Counted from the stretch's first letter, positions 41,315-51,326 are shown. The stretch is 64,000 bases of DNA from Kocuria soli (GCF_003797835.1 NZ_RKMF01000011.1:62001-126000); one strand, 5' to 3'. The notes: generated from the sequence alone by a model not told the origin. Translations and numbers: made by a program.

Positions 41315-43545
41315 TGCGTCGCATCGTGTTGTCCCGCCTGCGCCTGCAATGGGCGCGCTACGTGCTGATCGCCCTGTGCGTGGCCGTCTCCGCGGCCTTC
41401 GCCTCGGCCGCGTTCATTCTCAATTCGACGTTGAACGCCTCCATGGTCGGGACCCTCACCGCCATGACCAAGAACTCGGACCTGGTGGTCTCCGTGGCCA
41501 TGCCCGAGGGTGGCGGCAGCATGGAAGCTTCGGAGGGTCTCACCGTCGAGGACGTCAACGCCTTGACCGAGATCGACGGCGTGCAGACCGCATGGTCACA
41601 GACCATGGTTGCCGCGCAGATCGAGGGCAAGGACCCGGCCACCGCCCCGATGTACGCCGCCCCGGCCCCCACCGATGACGCGATCTTCCCGTGGGATTTC
41701 ACTGAGGGCCGAATGGCGCAGGATTCGGGGGAGGTGGTCGTGAGCACAGACCTGGCCGAACGGGGCGGGCTCTCGATCGACCAGACGATTCCCGTGACCG
41801 CGGTTATGCAAGGACCCGGGGCACCCTCGGCCGGTGCGGACCAGGCCACGCCGACCGCTACGGAGCTGCGCGTGGTGGGCATCGTGGACGCACCGGAGAT
41901 GGAGGCCTCGATGAACACCTGGGTCACCGAGGACCAGCTCGCGGACATGGTCCCGGGCGGCGTCGACAGCCTGCCAACCTCATTCGACACCCAACTACTG
42001 CTCTCCCCCGGTGCCGATCTGGAGCAGGTCCGTGACCGGGTCACGACGCAGCTGGAGGACAAGGGCGTGGACGTCGACGTCCAGACCCCGCAGGAGCTCT
42101 CCGACCAACAGCTGGAGGCGATGTCGGGCGACAGCAACATCATGTTGGCCTTCCTGATGGCCTTCGCCCTGCTGGCTGCGATCGTCGCCTTCCTGGTGAT
42201 CACCACAACCTTTGGTGTGCTCACGGCCCAGCGCGCTCGGGAGCTGGCACTCCTGCGGTGCATGGGTGCCACAGGCTCGCAGCTGAGGCGCGGCGTGGTC
42301 ATGGAGGCCGTGGCCATCGGTGCGATCAGCTCGGTTCTGGGCGTGGCCGCCGTGACCGGGGTGGCATTCGCCCTGTCGCCGCTGCTGCCCGACTGGGTGG
42401 TCGTCGCGGTCAGCCCACGCGACCTGGCCATCGGCATCGGCCTGGGCGTCGTCGTCACCTTGCTCGCCTCCCTGGGCCCCGCACGGCGTGCCATGCAGGC
42501 CTCCCCGTTGGACGGCATGCGCGGTTCCAGGGGCGACAACCGCCTGCCCGTGGCCCGCACCGCCCTCGGGGTGGTTCTGGTGCTGGCCGGGGCCTCGGTC
42601 CTGGCCTGGGCGGCCATGGTCCACAACCAGCCGCTCGCAGGGATCGGGGCCGGCGCGGCAGCGGGCCTGGGTCTCATCCTGACCTCGCGCTTGTGGATGC
42701 CGACCGTGGTCACGGTCCTGGGGCGGCTGCTCCCGGGCGGCACGCCGTCGGCACTGGCCTCCGCCAACGCCTCCCGTCACCCGGCACGCACGACGACGAC
42801 GGCCACGGCGCTGCTCATCGGCATCACGCTGGTGGCCACCGTGTTGACCGGTCACGCCGTCGCCCAGAAGTCGGTGCTCGAACACCTCGAGCAGACGCGC
42901 CCGGTGGATGTCACCATCTCCAGGAACCTGGACGCCGCCGCCGTCGAGAAGATCTCAGGTCTGGACAACGTCGAAGGCGTCACCCAGGGCGCCGGTGAGA
43001 CCACCGTGGATCTCGCCCGAGGCATCGGTTCGCGTCCCACGCAGACCGCGCTGGGAGACATCGCGGAGATCACGGACACGAACGCCTTCGAGATCGGCGC
43101 GGCCGCGTTCGAGAAGGCCTCCTACGTGGACATCCTCAACATCATGTTGGCGGTGGCCCTGGGGCTGCTGGGCGCGGCCGTCCTGGTCTCGGTCCTGGGC
43201 ATCGCCTCCACCATGTCCCTGTCCGTCCTGGAGCGGACCCGCGAGAACTCCCTGCTGCGGGCTCTCGGGCTCTCCCGCCGGCAGCTCGGCGCCACCATCC
43301 GGCGCGAGGCCATCGTGATCGCCGCCGCTGCCTGTGCCGTGGGTATCGTGGCAGGTTGGTTGTTGGGTACGGCGGTGATCTCGGCCATGGTCACCAAAAC
43401 CATCCCGGTGCTGCTCACGGCACCCTGGTGGGGACTCGTGGCCGTCGTCCTCGGTGCCTGGCTGACGGCCCTGATCGCGGCTGCCTTGCCCGCCCGGCGG
43501 GCCACGAAGGTCTCACCCGTGGCCGGGTTGGCCGCGATCGAATGA
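41314..43545 (+). CDS. FtsX-like ABC permease with two MacB-type periplasmic/FtsX units
   Basis: The 743-residue membrane protein has an N-terminal helix (about 15-36), an extracytoplasmic domain (to ~265), three helices around 270-390, two further helices near 410-460, a second outer domain and a C-terminal set of three. 'VLTAQRARELALLRCMGATG' and 'MSLSVLERTRENSLLRALGL' are the FtsX signatures of the two halves. No large Bce-type domain is present. It pairs with the ATPase encoded just before it and probably works with the two-component system downstream. Confidence 0.92.
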
Positions 43546-43556
43546 GACACGTCCGT

Positions 43557-43593
43557 GGGTCTGCGCGGCGGCCACCGGCCGTCGCGCAGACCC
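43557..43593 (+). terminator. Stem-loop between ABC permease and histidine kinase genes
   Basis: Eleven-base arms (43557-43567 and 43583-43593) pair perfectly around an inner GGCC/GGCC pairing, 12 nt after the permease stop and just before the kinase ribosome site. It may separate the ABC and two-component transcripts partly. Confidence 0.5.
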
Positions 43594-43609
43594 GGGTTCC
43601 GGAGGCGAG

Positions 43610-44956
43610 ATGAGACCGCACCTGGCAATCGCTCGGTGGACCGAGCAGCACGAGGTGGCCACGAACGCCGTCGTGGTCTCCGTCCTCATGTTCTTCACGG
43701 TGTTGGGCAGCGTGTCCGGCGGCTGGGGCCAATTCATCGGGGCCGCGTTGGTCGGGGTTCCCGTCTACCTGCGGATCGGTCGACCGGTCACGGCGGCCCT
43801 CCTGGTGGCCCTGGCCACCGTGATCTCCACGGTGGCGCTGGGCGTGTGGCCCGTTGCCACGGGGTTCTGGGCCGTCCCCATGGTCATCCACCGGGTGGCC
43901 GCGCGGTCCCAGCGGTCCCACCGGTTGGGGGTCCTGGGGCTCGCGCTGGTCGTGGCCCTAGTGGTCTCCCTGGTCAGCCCGCTGTGGTCCGAACCCATGA
44001 TCGCGCCCGGGTCCATCGCCTTCGGCGGCACCGACTGGTGGATGGCCGTGCTGGTGATGACTCCCTTCGTGTGGTTGGTGGTCATCACCTCCTACCTGCT
44101 GGGTGACGTCAAGCGCGTGCGCTGGGAGCGCGAGCAGGCGGAGGCCCAACGAGCGCAGGCCCTGGCGGACCGCGCTGAGGCCCTGGCCGCGTGGGCGCAC
44201 CGGCTGGAGATCGAACGCGACCAGGAGGTCCGCCTGGCCGCCCAGGACGAACGCACCCGGATCGCCCGTGAGATGCACGACGTGGTCGCCCACTCGCTGT
44301 CCGTGGTCATCACCCAGGCCGACGGCGCCCGCTACGCCTCGGCCGCGGACCCGACCGCCGCCGTCGAAACCCTGGAACGGATCTCCACGACGGCGCGCGG
44401 TTCCCTCACGGAGATGCGGCGCCTGTTGGGGGTCCTCCGCACGGACGACGCCCAGCAGGTCACCCCCGTGCCGGGCACCGCGGACGTCCCCGATCTGGTC
44501 CAGGGCGTGCGGCAGTCCGGGCTCCCGGTTGACCTGACACTCCCCGAGGATCCGGAGGCCCTGTCCCGCCTGCCGGCCGGTGCGTCCCTGGCGCTGTACC
44601 GGTTGGTGCAGGAGGGTCTGACCAACGTGCTCAAGCACTGCCCCAAGGCCACCGGCGCGAGCGTGGTGCTGCGTTCGGGCCACGGTTGGGCCGAGGCACA
44701 GGTGGTCAACGACGGGCTGCTTGCCGCTCAGGACTCACAGGCCGCTCAGGACTCCAGGTCGGCCAATCGTCACGGGCCGTCGGACGATGCGACGCACCGG
44801 CCGATCCCGTCCTCCGGACAGGGACTCCGCGGCCTGGCGGAACGGCTGGGGGTCTACGGCGGGCAGTTGGAGGCCACGCCGTCCCGCGACAATGCTGACC
44901 AGTGGGTGATCCGGGGATGGGTCACCACGGACGACCAACGACAGGACCTCCCATGA
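43610..44956 (+). CDS. NarL-type sensor histidine kinase (HisKA_3)
   Basis: The 448-residue kinase has about five or six hydrophobic segments (about 20-165) with short loops, so it senses within or at the membrane, then a coiled region (~170-210). The phosphorylated His is in 'RTRIAREMHDVVAHSLSV' (H223), followed by the ATP domain: 'LYRLVQEGLTNVLKHCPK' (N-box) and 'GQGLRGLAERLGVYGGQL' (G-box). GGAGG lies 4 nt before ATG 43610. Its stop overlaps the response-regulator start (ATGA). Confidence 0.94.
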   Translation: MRPHLAIARWTEQHEVATNAVVVSVLMFFTVLGSVSGGWGQFIGAALVGVPVYLRIGRPVTAALLVALATVISTVALGVWPVATGFWAVPMVIHRVAARSQRSHRLGVLGLALVVALVVSLVSPLWSEPMIAPGSIAFGGTDWWMAVLVMTPFVWLVVITSYLLGDVKRVRWEREQAEAQRAQALADRAEALAAWAHRLEIERDQEVRLAAQDERTRIAREMHDVVAHSLSVVITQADGARYASAADPTAAVETLERISTTARGSLTEMRRLLGVLRTDDAQQVTPVPGTADVPDLVQGVRQSGLPVDLTLPEDPEALSRLPAGASLALYRLVQEGLTNVLKHCPKATGASVVLRSGHGWAEAQVVNDGLLAAQDSQAAQDSRSANRHGPSDDATHRPIPSSGQGLRGLAERLGVYGGQLEATPSRDNADQWVIRGWVTTDDQRQDLP

Positions 44957-45642
44957 GCCCCGATCCCGAATCCCACACGGTGCCCATCCGCGTGCTGATC
45001 GTGGATGACCAACCCCTCGTCCGCAGCGGCTTCTCCATGCTGATCAACTCCCAGGCCGACCTCGGCGTCGTCGGTGACGTCGGTGACGGCGCCCAAGCGG
45101 TGGCCCTGGTCGACTCTCTGGCCGGGCGCGCGGAGGGCCCCGACGTCGTCCTCATGGACATCCGTATGCCGGTCATGGACGGGCTGGAGGCCACGCATCG
45201 GATCCTGTCCGCGCACCCAGGGGTCACCGTGGTCCTGTTGACCACCTTCGACCTGGACGAATACGCCCTGGACGGGATCCGGGCGGGGGCCAGCGGCTTC
45301 CTGCTCAAGGACGCCATGCCGGAGGACCTGTTGGCCGCCATCCGCACGTGCCACCGCGGGGACGCCGTGATCGCCCCGTCCACCACGCATCGGCTCATGC
45401 AGCGCTTCATCGACCCACCCAAGCCGCAGGCTCCGGCGGATCCGCGCCTGGACGAGCTGACCCCGCGGGAACGCGAGGTGTTCGAGCTGGTGGGCCACGG
45501 GCTGTCCAACGCGGAGATCATGCAGCGCTTGGTGCTTTCGGAGGCCACGGTCAAAACCCACGTGTCCCGCATTCTGGCCAAGCTCCAGGCCCGCGACCGG
45601 GTGCAGTTGGTGGTCATCGCCCACGAATCCGGCATCCTCTGA
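44953..45642 (+). CDS. NarL/FixJ-family response regulator
   Basis: The 229-residue regulator has a receiver domain with phospho-acceptor D69 ('VVLMDIRMP') and acidic pair D18/D19, Thr in 'VVLLTTFD' and Lys in 'GFLLKDA'. A LuxR-type HTH follows: 'LTPREREVFELVGHGLSNAE' and 'SEATVKTHVSRILAKL'. The ATG at 44953 overlaps the kinase stop. It should be phosphorylated by the adjacent kinase and most likely controls the ABC genes just upstream. Confidence 0.95.
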   Translation: MSPDPESHTVPIRVLIVDDQPLVRSGFSMLINSQADLGVVGDVGDGAQAVALVDSLAGRAEGPDVVLMDIRMPVMDGLEATHRILSAHPGVTVVLLTTFDLDEYALDGIRAGASGFLLKDAMPEDLLAAIRTCHRGDAVIAPSTTHRLMQRFIDPPKPQAPADPRLDELTPREREVFELVGHGLSNAEIMQRLVLSEATVKTHVSRILAKLQARDRVQLVVIAHESGIL

Positions 45643-45646
45643 CCGA

Positions 45647-45703
45647 CGAGACCTCCGTTACGGCCCAAAATCCCGGGTGGAATGGGCCGTAACGGAGGTC
45701 TCG
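45647..45703. terminator. Bidirectional terminator, 21-bp perfect inverted repeat
   Basis: Arms 45647-45667 and 45683-45703 are exact reverse complements with a 15-nt loop. They lie 4 nt after the response-regulator stop and 20 nt from the convergent ABC ATPase stop. Confidence 0.85.
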
Positions 45704-45723
45704 GCGAGTCTCAGGCGGAGCGG

Positions 45724-47385
45724 TCAGGCCGTTTCCAGGAGGTCCTTGCCCGGGATCGCGTCCAGCAGGTGCTTGGTGTAGTCCTGCTGCGGGTTCTCGA
45801 AGACATCCTCCACGGAACCCACCTCCACCAGGCGCCCGGATTCCATGACGCAGACGTCGTGGGCGATCTCGCGCACCACGGCCAGGTCGTGCGTGATGAA
45901 CAGGTAGGTCAGGCCCAGATCCTCCTGCAACTGACCCAGCAGCTTGAGCACCTGGTCCTGGACCAGCACGTCCAGGGCGGAGACCGCCTCGTCACAGACC
46001 ACGATCTCCGGGTCCAGGGCGAGCGCGCGGGCGATGGCCACGCGCTGCCGCTGCCCACCCGAGAGTTCGCTCGGATACCGGTCCCCCAGCTGGCGCGGCA
46101 AGGCCACACGGTCCAGGAGGTCATGGACCTTCTGGCGCCGGGACGCGACGTCACCAACCTTGTGGACCCGCAGCGGTTCCTCGATCGTGCGGAACACGCT
46201 GCGCATGGGGTCCAGGGACCCGTACGGGTTCTGGAAGATCGGCTGGACACGACGACGGAAGTCGAACCACTCCTTGCCGGACTGGGTGGAGATGTCCCGG
46301 CCGTTGACCTCGATGGTCCCGGAGGTGATGTCCTCCAGGCCCAGCAGCATTTTGGCGACGGTGGACTTGCCGGAGCCGGACTCGCCCACGATCGCCGTCG
46401 TGTGGCCCTTGCGGATCCCGAAACTCACCTGGTCCACGGCGCGGAACTGCGTGGAACGGCCCCAGGAGCCGCGGATCTTGTACTCCTTGACCAGGTCCTT
46501 GATGCTGACGATCTCGTCCGCGGCCGCGCCCTCGTCCTCCGCCCCGATGTCCTCTGGGGTCAGCGACGGCACGGCGCGCACCAGTTCCTGCGTGTACGGG
46601 TGCTGCGGATTCTGCAACAGCGCCTGCGCCGGCCCGGACTCGACCACGCGTCCCTTCTGCATCACGACGACGCGGTCGGCGCGTTCCGCGGCCAGCCCCA
46701 GGTCGTGGGTGATCAGCAGGACCGACGTGCCCTTCTCGTCCGTGAGCCGGTCCAGGTGGTTGAGGATCTGCTTCTGGACGGTGACGTCCAGGGCCGAGGT
46801 GGGTTCGTCAGCGATGAGCAGTTTGGGGTCGCAGGCCAGACCGATCGCGATCAGCGCGCGCTGCCGCATGCCGCCCGAGAACTCGTGCGGGTACTGGTTC
46901 ATGCGCTGTTCGGCGTCCGAGAGTCCAGCGTCCTTGAGCGCCTGCGCCACATCCGCGTCGGTCGAGGGCAGGCCGTTGGCCTTGAGGGTCTCGCGGACCT
47001 GGAAACCGATCTTCCAGACGGGGTTGAGGTTGGACATGGGGTCCTGGGGAACCATGCCGATCTCCCGCCCGCGCAGGGCTTCCAGGCGCTTGCGCGACGG
47101 GTGGGTGATGTCCTCGCCGTCGAAGAAGATCTGACCTTCGGACACCCGGCCGTTGGACGGGAGCAGCCCCATCGCGGCCAGCGCCGAAGTGGACTTTCCG
47201 GAGCCGGACTCCCCCACGATCGCCACGGTCTCGCCTGGCATCACGGTGATGGTGGTGTCCTTGACGGCTTCCACGTCGCCCGTGGTGGTCTTGAACGTGA
47301 TGCCGACGTTGCGCAGTTCCAGCAGGGGTGTGCGCTCGGTCGCTCCGGCGGTCTCCGGGGTTTCAACTCGAGTGGAGGTGCTCAT
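45724..47385 (-). CDS. Dipeptide/oligopeptide ABC transporter, fused double ATPase (DppD-DppF)
   Basis: The 553-residue protein contains two complete ABC ATPases that are separate genes in E. coli. Domain 1 (about 20-265) has 'GESGSGKSTSALAAMGL', 'FSGGMRQRALIAIGLA' and '[16 protein letters not shown]'; domain 2 (about 300-540) has 'GESGSGKSTVAKMLLGLED', '[19 protein letters not shown]' and 'IVVCDEAVSALDVLVQ'. Such fusions are common in actinobacteria. The ATG at 47385 overlaps the oppC stop. It is the last gene of the operon and ends at a shared terminator. Confidence 0.94.
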   Translation of the reverse strand: MSTSTRVETPETAGATERTPLLELRNVGITFKTTTGDVEAVKDTTITVMPGETVAIVGESGSGKSTSALAAMGLLPSNGRVSEGQIFFDGEDITHPSRKRLEALRGREIGMVPQDPMSNLNPVWKIGFQVRETLKANGLPSTDADVAQALKDAGLSDAEQRMNQYPHEFSGGMRQRALIAIGLACDPKLLIADEPTSALDVTVQKQILNHLDRLTDEKGTSVLLITHDLGLAAERADRVVVMQKGRVVESGPAQALLQNPQHPYTQELVRAVPSLTPEDIGAEDEGAAADEIVSIKDLVKEYKIRGSWGRSTQFRAVDQVSFGIRKGHTTAIVGESGSGKSTVAKMLLGLEDITSGTIEVNGRDISTQSGKEWFDFRRRVQPIFQNPYGSLDPMRSVFRTIEEPLRVHKVGDVASRRQKVHDLLDRVALPRQLGDRYPSELSGGQRQRVAIARALALDPEIVVCDEAVSALDVLVQDQVLKLLGQLQEDLGLTYLFITHDLAVVREIAHDVCVMESGRLVEVGSVEDVFENPQQDYTKHLLDAIPGKDLLETA

Positions 47386-48338
47386 TGGGTACGTCCCTTC
47401 GGGTCCAGGGCATCGCGCAGTGCGTCACCGAGCATCATGAAGCTCAGCACCGTGACGGAGAGCATGAGTGAGGGCCACAGCAGCGCCTCCGGGTTGGTGC
47501 GCAGCTGGGGTTGGGCCGCGGAGATGTCGTGTCCCCAGGACAGCATCGACGGCGGAAGCCCGATGCCCAGGAAGGACAACGTGGCCTCGGCGACGATGAA
47601 GATGCCCAGGGAGATCGTGGCGATCACGATGATCGGACCGGCGGCGTTCGGCAGGACGTGCTTGAAGAGGATGGACAACTTGCCCATGCCGAGCGATCGA
47701 GCCGCCGTGATGAACTCCGCGTGCCGGACTTCGAGCACGGCACTTCGGGTGATGCGGGCCATCTGGGGCCATCCGAAGACGGTCAGCACGATGGCCAACG
47801 TGACGATCCCGGCGTTCTGCCGCATGACCGGAACGGACATGAGGACGATCGCACCCAGGATCAGCGGGATCGCGAAGAAGATGTCCATGACGCGGGAGAT
47901 GATCGCGTCCACCCAGCCGCCGAAGAAGCCGGCCAGGCCGCCCACGATCACGCCCAGGACAAGGACACCCAGGGTGGCGCCGAACCCGACCAGCACCGAG
48001 GCTCGGGCCCCGTGGACCACGCGGGCGTAGATGTCGCAGCCCTGGTTGGTGAAACCCAACGGGTGCCCGTCCGTGGGTGACCCGTTGGCGTTGGAGAGCA
48101 TGCAGTTGCTGTTCGGGGACGCGGAGGTGAAAACCCCCGGGAACGCGACGACGAACAGCACAAAGAGCATGAGCAAGGCTGAAATGATGAAGATCGGGTT
48201 CTTGCGCAGAGACTTCCAGGCGTCGCGCCACAAGTTGCTGGGCTTGGCGTCAAGCTGGTTCTCGATCCCGGCGCGGCCCTGATCTTCCAGGACCGGGGCC
48301 ACGAAGTGTTCGGTGACGGTTTTCTGTGGCTCAGGCAT
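47382..48338 (-). CDS. Oligopeptide ABC transporter permease (DppC/OppC-like)
   Basis: The 318-residue permease has an N-terminal cytoplasmic stretch and six predicted helices, with 'DAIISRVMDIFFAIPLILGA' and the ATPase-contact loop 'EFITAARSLGMGKLSILFKH' characteristic of OppC/DppC. It starts at ATG 48338, overlapping the end of oppB by 8 nt, and its stop overlaps the ATPase gene. It forms a heterodimeric channel with the OppB-like protein. Confidence 0.93.
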   Translation of the reverse strand: MPEPQKTVTEHFVAPVLEDQGRAGIENQLDAKPSNLWRDAWKSLRKNPIFIISALLMLFVLFVVAFPGVFTSASPNSNCMLSNANGSPTDGHPLGFTNQGCDIYARVVHGARASVLVGFGATLGVLVLGVIVGGLAGFFGGWVDAIISRVMDIFFAIPLILGAIVLMSVPVMRQNAGIVTLAIVLTVFGWPQMARITRSAVLEVRHAEFITAARSLGMGKLSILFKHVLPNAAGPIIVIATISLGIFIVAEATLSFLGIGLPPSMLSWGHDISAAQPQLRTNPEALLWPSLMLSVTVLSFMMLGDALRDALDPKGRTQ

Positions 48339-49257
48339 AACGGATCCTCGGGTCGAGCACGGCGTAGAGCAGGTCCACCAGCAGGTTGGCCAGCACGAAC
48401 ACGATCACGATCAACGTGACCAGGGAGACGACCATGGCGCCGTCACCCAGGTTGATCGCGCGGTAGAGCTGATTGCCGATGCCGTTGATGTTGAAGATGC
48501 GTTCGGTCACGATCGCCCCGCCCATCAGCGCGCCCAGGTCGGCACCCAGGAAGGTCACCACCGGGATCATCGAGTTGCGCAGCACGTGAACGTTGATCAC
48601 CCGTCGTCGGGAAAGTCCCTTGGCCGTGGCCGTCCGCACGTGGTCGGCGTCGCGGGTCTCCGCGACCGAGTTGCGGGTCAGGCGCAGAACATAAGCCAGC
48701 GAGATGCCGCCGAGCACCATGCCCGGCAGCAACAAGTCGGTCAGCGGAGCACCGCTGCCCACCGTGGGACTGGTCCACCCAAGCTTGATGCCGAACACGA
48801 ACTGGGAGACGAAGCCCAGGACGAACACCGGGATGGAGATCAGGATCAGGGAGAAGAACAGCAGCCCGGAGTCGTACCAGGTGCCCTTGCGCAGTCCCGC
48901 GATGAGCCCGAGCAGGACGCCGAAGATCGCTTCGAAGATCACGGCGATGATCGCGAGCTTGACGGTGTTGGGGAACGTGTCCGCGATGACGGAGAGAATC
49001 GGACGTCCGGAGAAGTTCTTGCCCAGGTCCAGGGTGAAAACGCCCTTGAGGTAGAGCAGGAACTGGACGATGAACGGCTGGTCCAGGTTGTACTGGGCCT
49101 CGAGCGCCGCCTTGGTGGCGTCCGTGCAGCCACGATCACCGCACAGCGCGGCGGTGGGATCGCCGGAGGTGGCGAACATCAGGAAGTAGACGATGAAGAT
49201 GGCCCCGAAGAACACGGGGATCATCTGCAAAATGCGTCGGATGAGATACCAGGCCAT
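48331..49257 (-). CDS. Oligopeptide ABC transporter permease (DppB/OppB-like)
   Basis: The 308-residue permease opens with the typical 'MAWYLIRRILQMIPVFFG'. A periplasmic loop contains two cysteines ('LCGDRGCTD'), and the coupling region reads 'DADHVRTATAKGLSRRRVIN'. ATG 49257 has GGGGGTG upstream and matches the family start; an upstream extension to 49383 is unconserved. It lies 177 bp after oppA, with a stem-loop in between, so its expression is probably lower than that of the binding protein. Confidence 0.93.
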   Translation of the reverse strand: MAWYLIRRILQMIPVFFGAIFIVYFLMFATSGDPTAALCGDRGCTDATKAALEAQYNLDQPFIVQFLLYLKGVFTLDLGKNFSGRPILSVIADTFPNTVKLAIIAVIFEAIFGVLLGLIAGLRKGTWYDSGLLFFSLILISIPVFVLGFVSQFVFGIKLGWTSPTVGSGAPLTDLLLPGMVLGGISLAYVLRLTRNSVAETRDADHVRTATAKGLSRRRVINVHVLRNSMIPVVTFLGADLGALMGGAIVTERIFNINGIGNQLYRAINLGDGAMVVSLVTLIVIVFVLANLLVDLLYAVLDPRIRYA

Positions 49258-49388
49258 GTCAGGCGGCACCCCCTGAAGCGTTCGGGCGCGATGGCGCCGG
49301 TGTGGTGGTTGGCATGGTGGAAGGACTCCTGCGAACGGGATGGTCGGGCTGGCTCGTGGATGTGAGCTCCCGGACCTGGGCAAAGCGG

Positions 49389-49429
49389 GACCGGGCCGCC
49401 CGCCGTGATCGACGGCGCGCGGCCCGGTC
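49389..49429 (-). terminator. Stem-loop between oppA and oppB
   Basis: Arms 49389-49399 and 49419-49429 (11 bp) pair, with further inner pairing (CCGT/ACGG). The structure lies just downstream of the oppA stop on the minus strand and has no T-run. It resembles the hairpin after gluB. Confidence 0.6.
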
Positions 49430-49434
49430 GGGGG

Positions 49435-51060
49435 TCAGGCCTGGGTGACGACGGCGTAGTCGATCTCGCCGTTCCAGGTCAGCTTGACGTCGTTGACATT
49501 CTCGCTCCATCCGAAGGTGCGGGCCGGGTAGTACAGCGGCACAGCCGGAATGTCCTCGAGCAGCATCTCGTCAGCCTCGATGAAGGCCTTGTTCGCGTCC
49601 TCCACAGTTTCGGCTTCGAGGCCTTCCTTGAGCTTCTTGTCGAACTCGGGGTTCTCATACTTGGGATCGTTGGAGGATCCCCCGGTGGCGAACTGCGCGG
49701 AGAGGAAGTTGTACATGGAGGGGTAGTCCGCCATCCAGCCGGACCGGAATGCTGAGGTCAACTCACCGGCGTTGGCCTCGGTCCGCAGCTCTTTGAAGGT
49801 CGCGTAGGACTTGCCTTGCGCCTCGATCCCCAGGGCGTTCTTGATCATGTTGCACACGGCGTCCACCCATTCCTGGTGGCCACCGTCCGCGTTGTAGGCC
49901 AGCTCGAAGGGCTTGCCGTTGTATTTCTCGATCTCGTCGGCCTGATCCCAGAGTTCCTTGGCCTTCTTGGCGTCGAACTCCACGAACTCCTGGTTCTTGA
50001 AGGACTCCGGGAATCCTTCGACGGCGGGCGAGGTGAAGTCCTTGGCGGGAGTGCCCTGCTTGATGACCTGGTCGATGAGTTCCTCGCGGTTGATCGACAG
50101 GGAGATGGCCTGACGACGCAGCTTCCCGGCTTCCCCCGACCAGCCCTCCAGGTAGTACGGGATACCGAAGGTGTAGTTGCCCGCGTACTCCACCTGGTCC
50201 GTGCGCCCGGAGAGGTCGTCCTCACGCACGTCCATGCTGGACGGCGGGATCTGGTCCAGGATGTCCAGGTTCCCGGAGATGAGATCCGAGTATGCGCCTT
50301 CCGCGGACTGGTACAGCTTGAAGGTCAGGGCATCCAGCTGCGCCGGCTGTGAACCGTCGTAGTCCTCGTTCTTGACCAGGCGGATCTCTTCGTTGTGCGA
50401 CCAGGCACCCTCGCCGTCCATCTTGAAGGGTCCCCATCCCACGGGGTTCTCGCCGAAGGCCTCCATATCCTCGAAGGCCGACGCGGGAAGCGGCACGTAG
50501 GTGTGATAGCCCAGGCGGTTCGGGAAGGTGATGTCGGCCTGGGAGAGTTCGACCTCGAAGGTCGTGTCGTCGACGACCTTGAGACCCTCCATCTCGTCCT
50601 CCTCCGAGCCCTCGGCGGAGACCTTGTCGTAGCCCTTGATGACCTCGAAGAAGTACGAACCCTGCTGCGCGTTCTTGGCCGCAGCGGCGTAGTTCCAAGC
50701 GTCCACGAAGCTCTGGGAGGTGATGTCCTCCCCGTTGGTGAACTTCTTGCCTCCCTTGATCTTGATGGTCCAGTTGATGTTGTCCTCGGACTCGATCGAC
50801 TCGGCCAACTCGTTGACGGGCTGGGCATCCTCGTCGTAGGAGATCAGTCCTTTGAAGATCAACTCGACAGGTCGCCCACCGCCCTGTTCAGTGGTGTTGG
50901 ACGGGATCAGCGGGTTCTCCGGCTCGACGCTGAACGCAGTCACCGTACCTCCCCCTTCACCACCACCTCCGCCGCCCCCGCAGGCGGACAGTGCAACGGC
51001 TGCGGCCGAGGAGAGCGCAACGGTTCCGAGTAGACGGCGGCGAGACAACAGAGGGTTCAT
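49435..51060 (-). CDS. Oligopeptide-binding lipoprotein (DppA/OppA-like)
   Basis: This family-5 solute-binding lipoprotein of 541 residues delivers peptides to the OppBC-type permease. The signal peptide has 'SRRRLLGTVALSSAAAVALS' with the lipobox Cys at 27, then a glycine-rich linker ('CGGGGGGG'). The Arg triplet recalls a Tat signal but lacks the full twin-arginine consensus. 'FKGLISYDEDAQPVNELAES' and 'RRQAISLSINREELIDQV' are family hallmarks. The ATG at 51060 has GGAGG 6 nt upstream; a frame to 51150 is unconserved. Confidence 0.94.
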   Translation of the reverse strand: MNPLLSRRRLLGTVALSSAAAVALSACGGGGGGGEGGGTVTAFSVEPENPLIPSNTTEQGGGRPVELIFKGLISYDEDAQPVNELAESIESEDNINWTIKIKGGKKFTNGEDITSQSFVDAWNYAAAAKNAQQGSYFFEVIKGYDKVSAEGSEEDEMEGLKVVDDTTFEVELSQADITFPNRLGYHTYVPLPASAFEDMEAFGENPVGWGPFKMDGEGAWSHNEEIRLVKNEDYDGSQPAQLDALTFKLYQSAEGAYSDLISGNLDILDQIPPSSMDVREDDLSGRTDQVEYAGNYTFGIPYYLEGWSGEAGKLRRQAISLSINREELIDQVIKQGTPAKDFTSPAVEGFPESFKNQEFVEFDAKKAKELWDQADEIEKYNGKPFELAYNADGGHQEWVDAVCNMIKNALGIEAQGKSYATFKELRTEANAGELTSAFRSGWMADYPSMYNFLSAQFATGGSSNDPKYENPEFDKKLKEGLEAETVEDANKAFIEADEMLLEDIPAVPLYYPARTFGWSENVNDVKLTWNGEIDYAVVTQA

Positions 51061-51192
51061 GGTGACCTCCAGGATCGGGAGAACCGAGCAGCCTTGGATG
51101 TGATCTGGGCCATACTCGGCGGTAACGCTGCACAGATTAACAGCAAACAAACAGCATGAGACTCCGCGTCCCAGTAAATCTCGTGTCCGATC

Positions 51193-51210
51193 TGTTACGC
51201 GCAGGTAACA
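51193..51210. promoter_or_regulatory. Operator-like inverted repeat upstream of the peptide-transport operon
   Basis: TGTTAC-N6-GTAACA is a perfect 18-bp dyad about 135 nt before the oppA start, in an AT-rich stretch unusual for this window. TTGACC at 51217-51222 on the plus strand and TAATCT (about 51130-51140, minus strand) are possible promoter elements. The regulator is unknown; the site resembles GntR- or TetR-type dyads in form only. Confidence 0.45.
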
Positions 51211-51250
51211 AATCTCTTGACCTCACCCCCATGACTCGATCGGTATACAT

Positions 51251-51290
51251 GGGAACGGGCCCCAACTCCGATGAGTTGGGGCCCGTTCCC
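51251..51290 (-). terminator. Intrinsic terminator, 18-bp perfect inverted repeat
   Basis: Arms 51251-51268 and 51273-51290 are exact reverse complements with loop CGAT. It lies 36 nt downstream of the stop of the leftward DinB-like gene (51327), which it should terminate before the oppA promoter. Confidence 0.85.
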
Positions 51291-51326
51291 TCGTGTACGG
51301 GGGGTGCATGCTTGATACGGAATCGG

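Noticed and set aside
45682-48030. A 782-codon plus-strand open frame antisense to the peptide-transporter ATPase and permease
   Set aside because: It starts inside a terminator palindrome, has no recognisable domain and lies opposite two clear ABC genes; it is a codon-bias shadow.
51034-51060. Tat signal peptide on the oligopeptide-binding lipoprotein
   Set aside because: There is an Arg triplet, but the residues around it do not match the twin-arginine consensus; a Sec lipoprotein signal with lipobox is sufficient.
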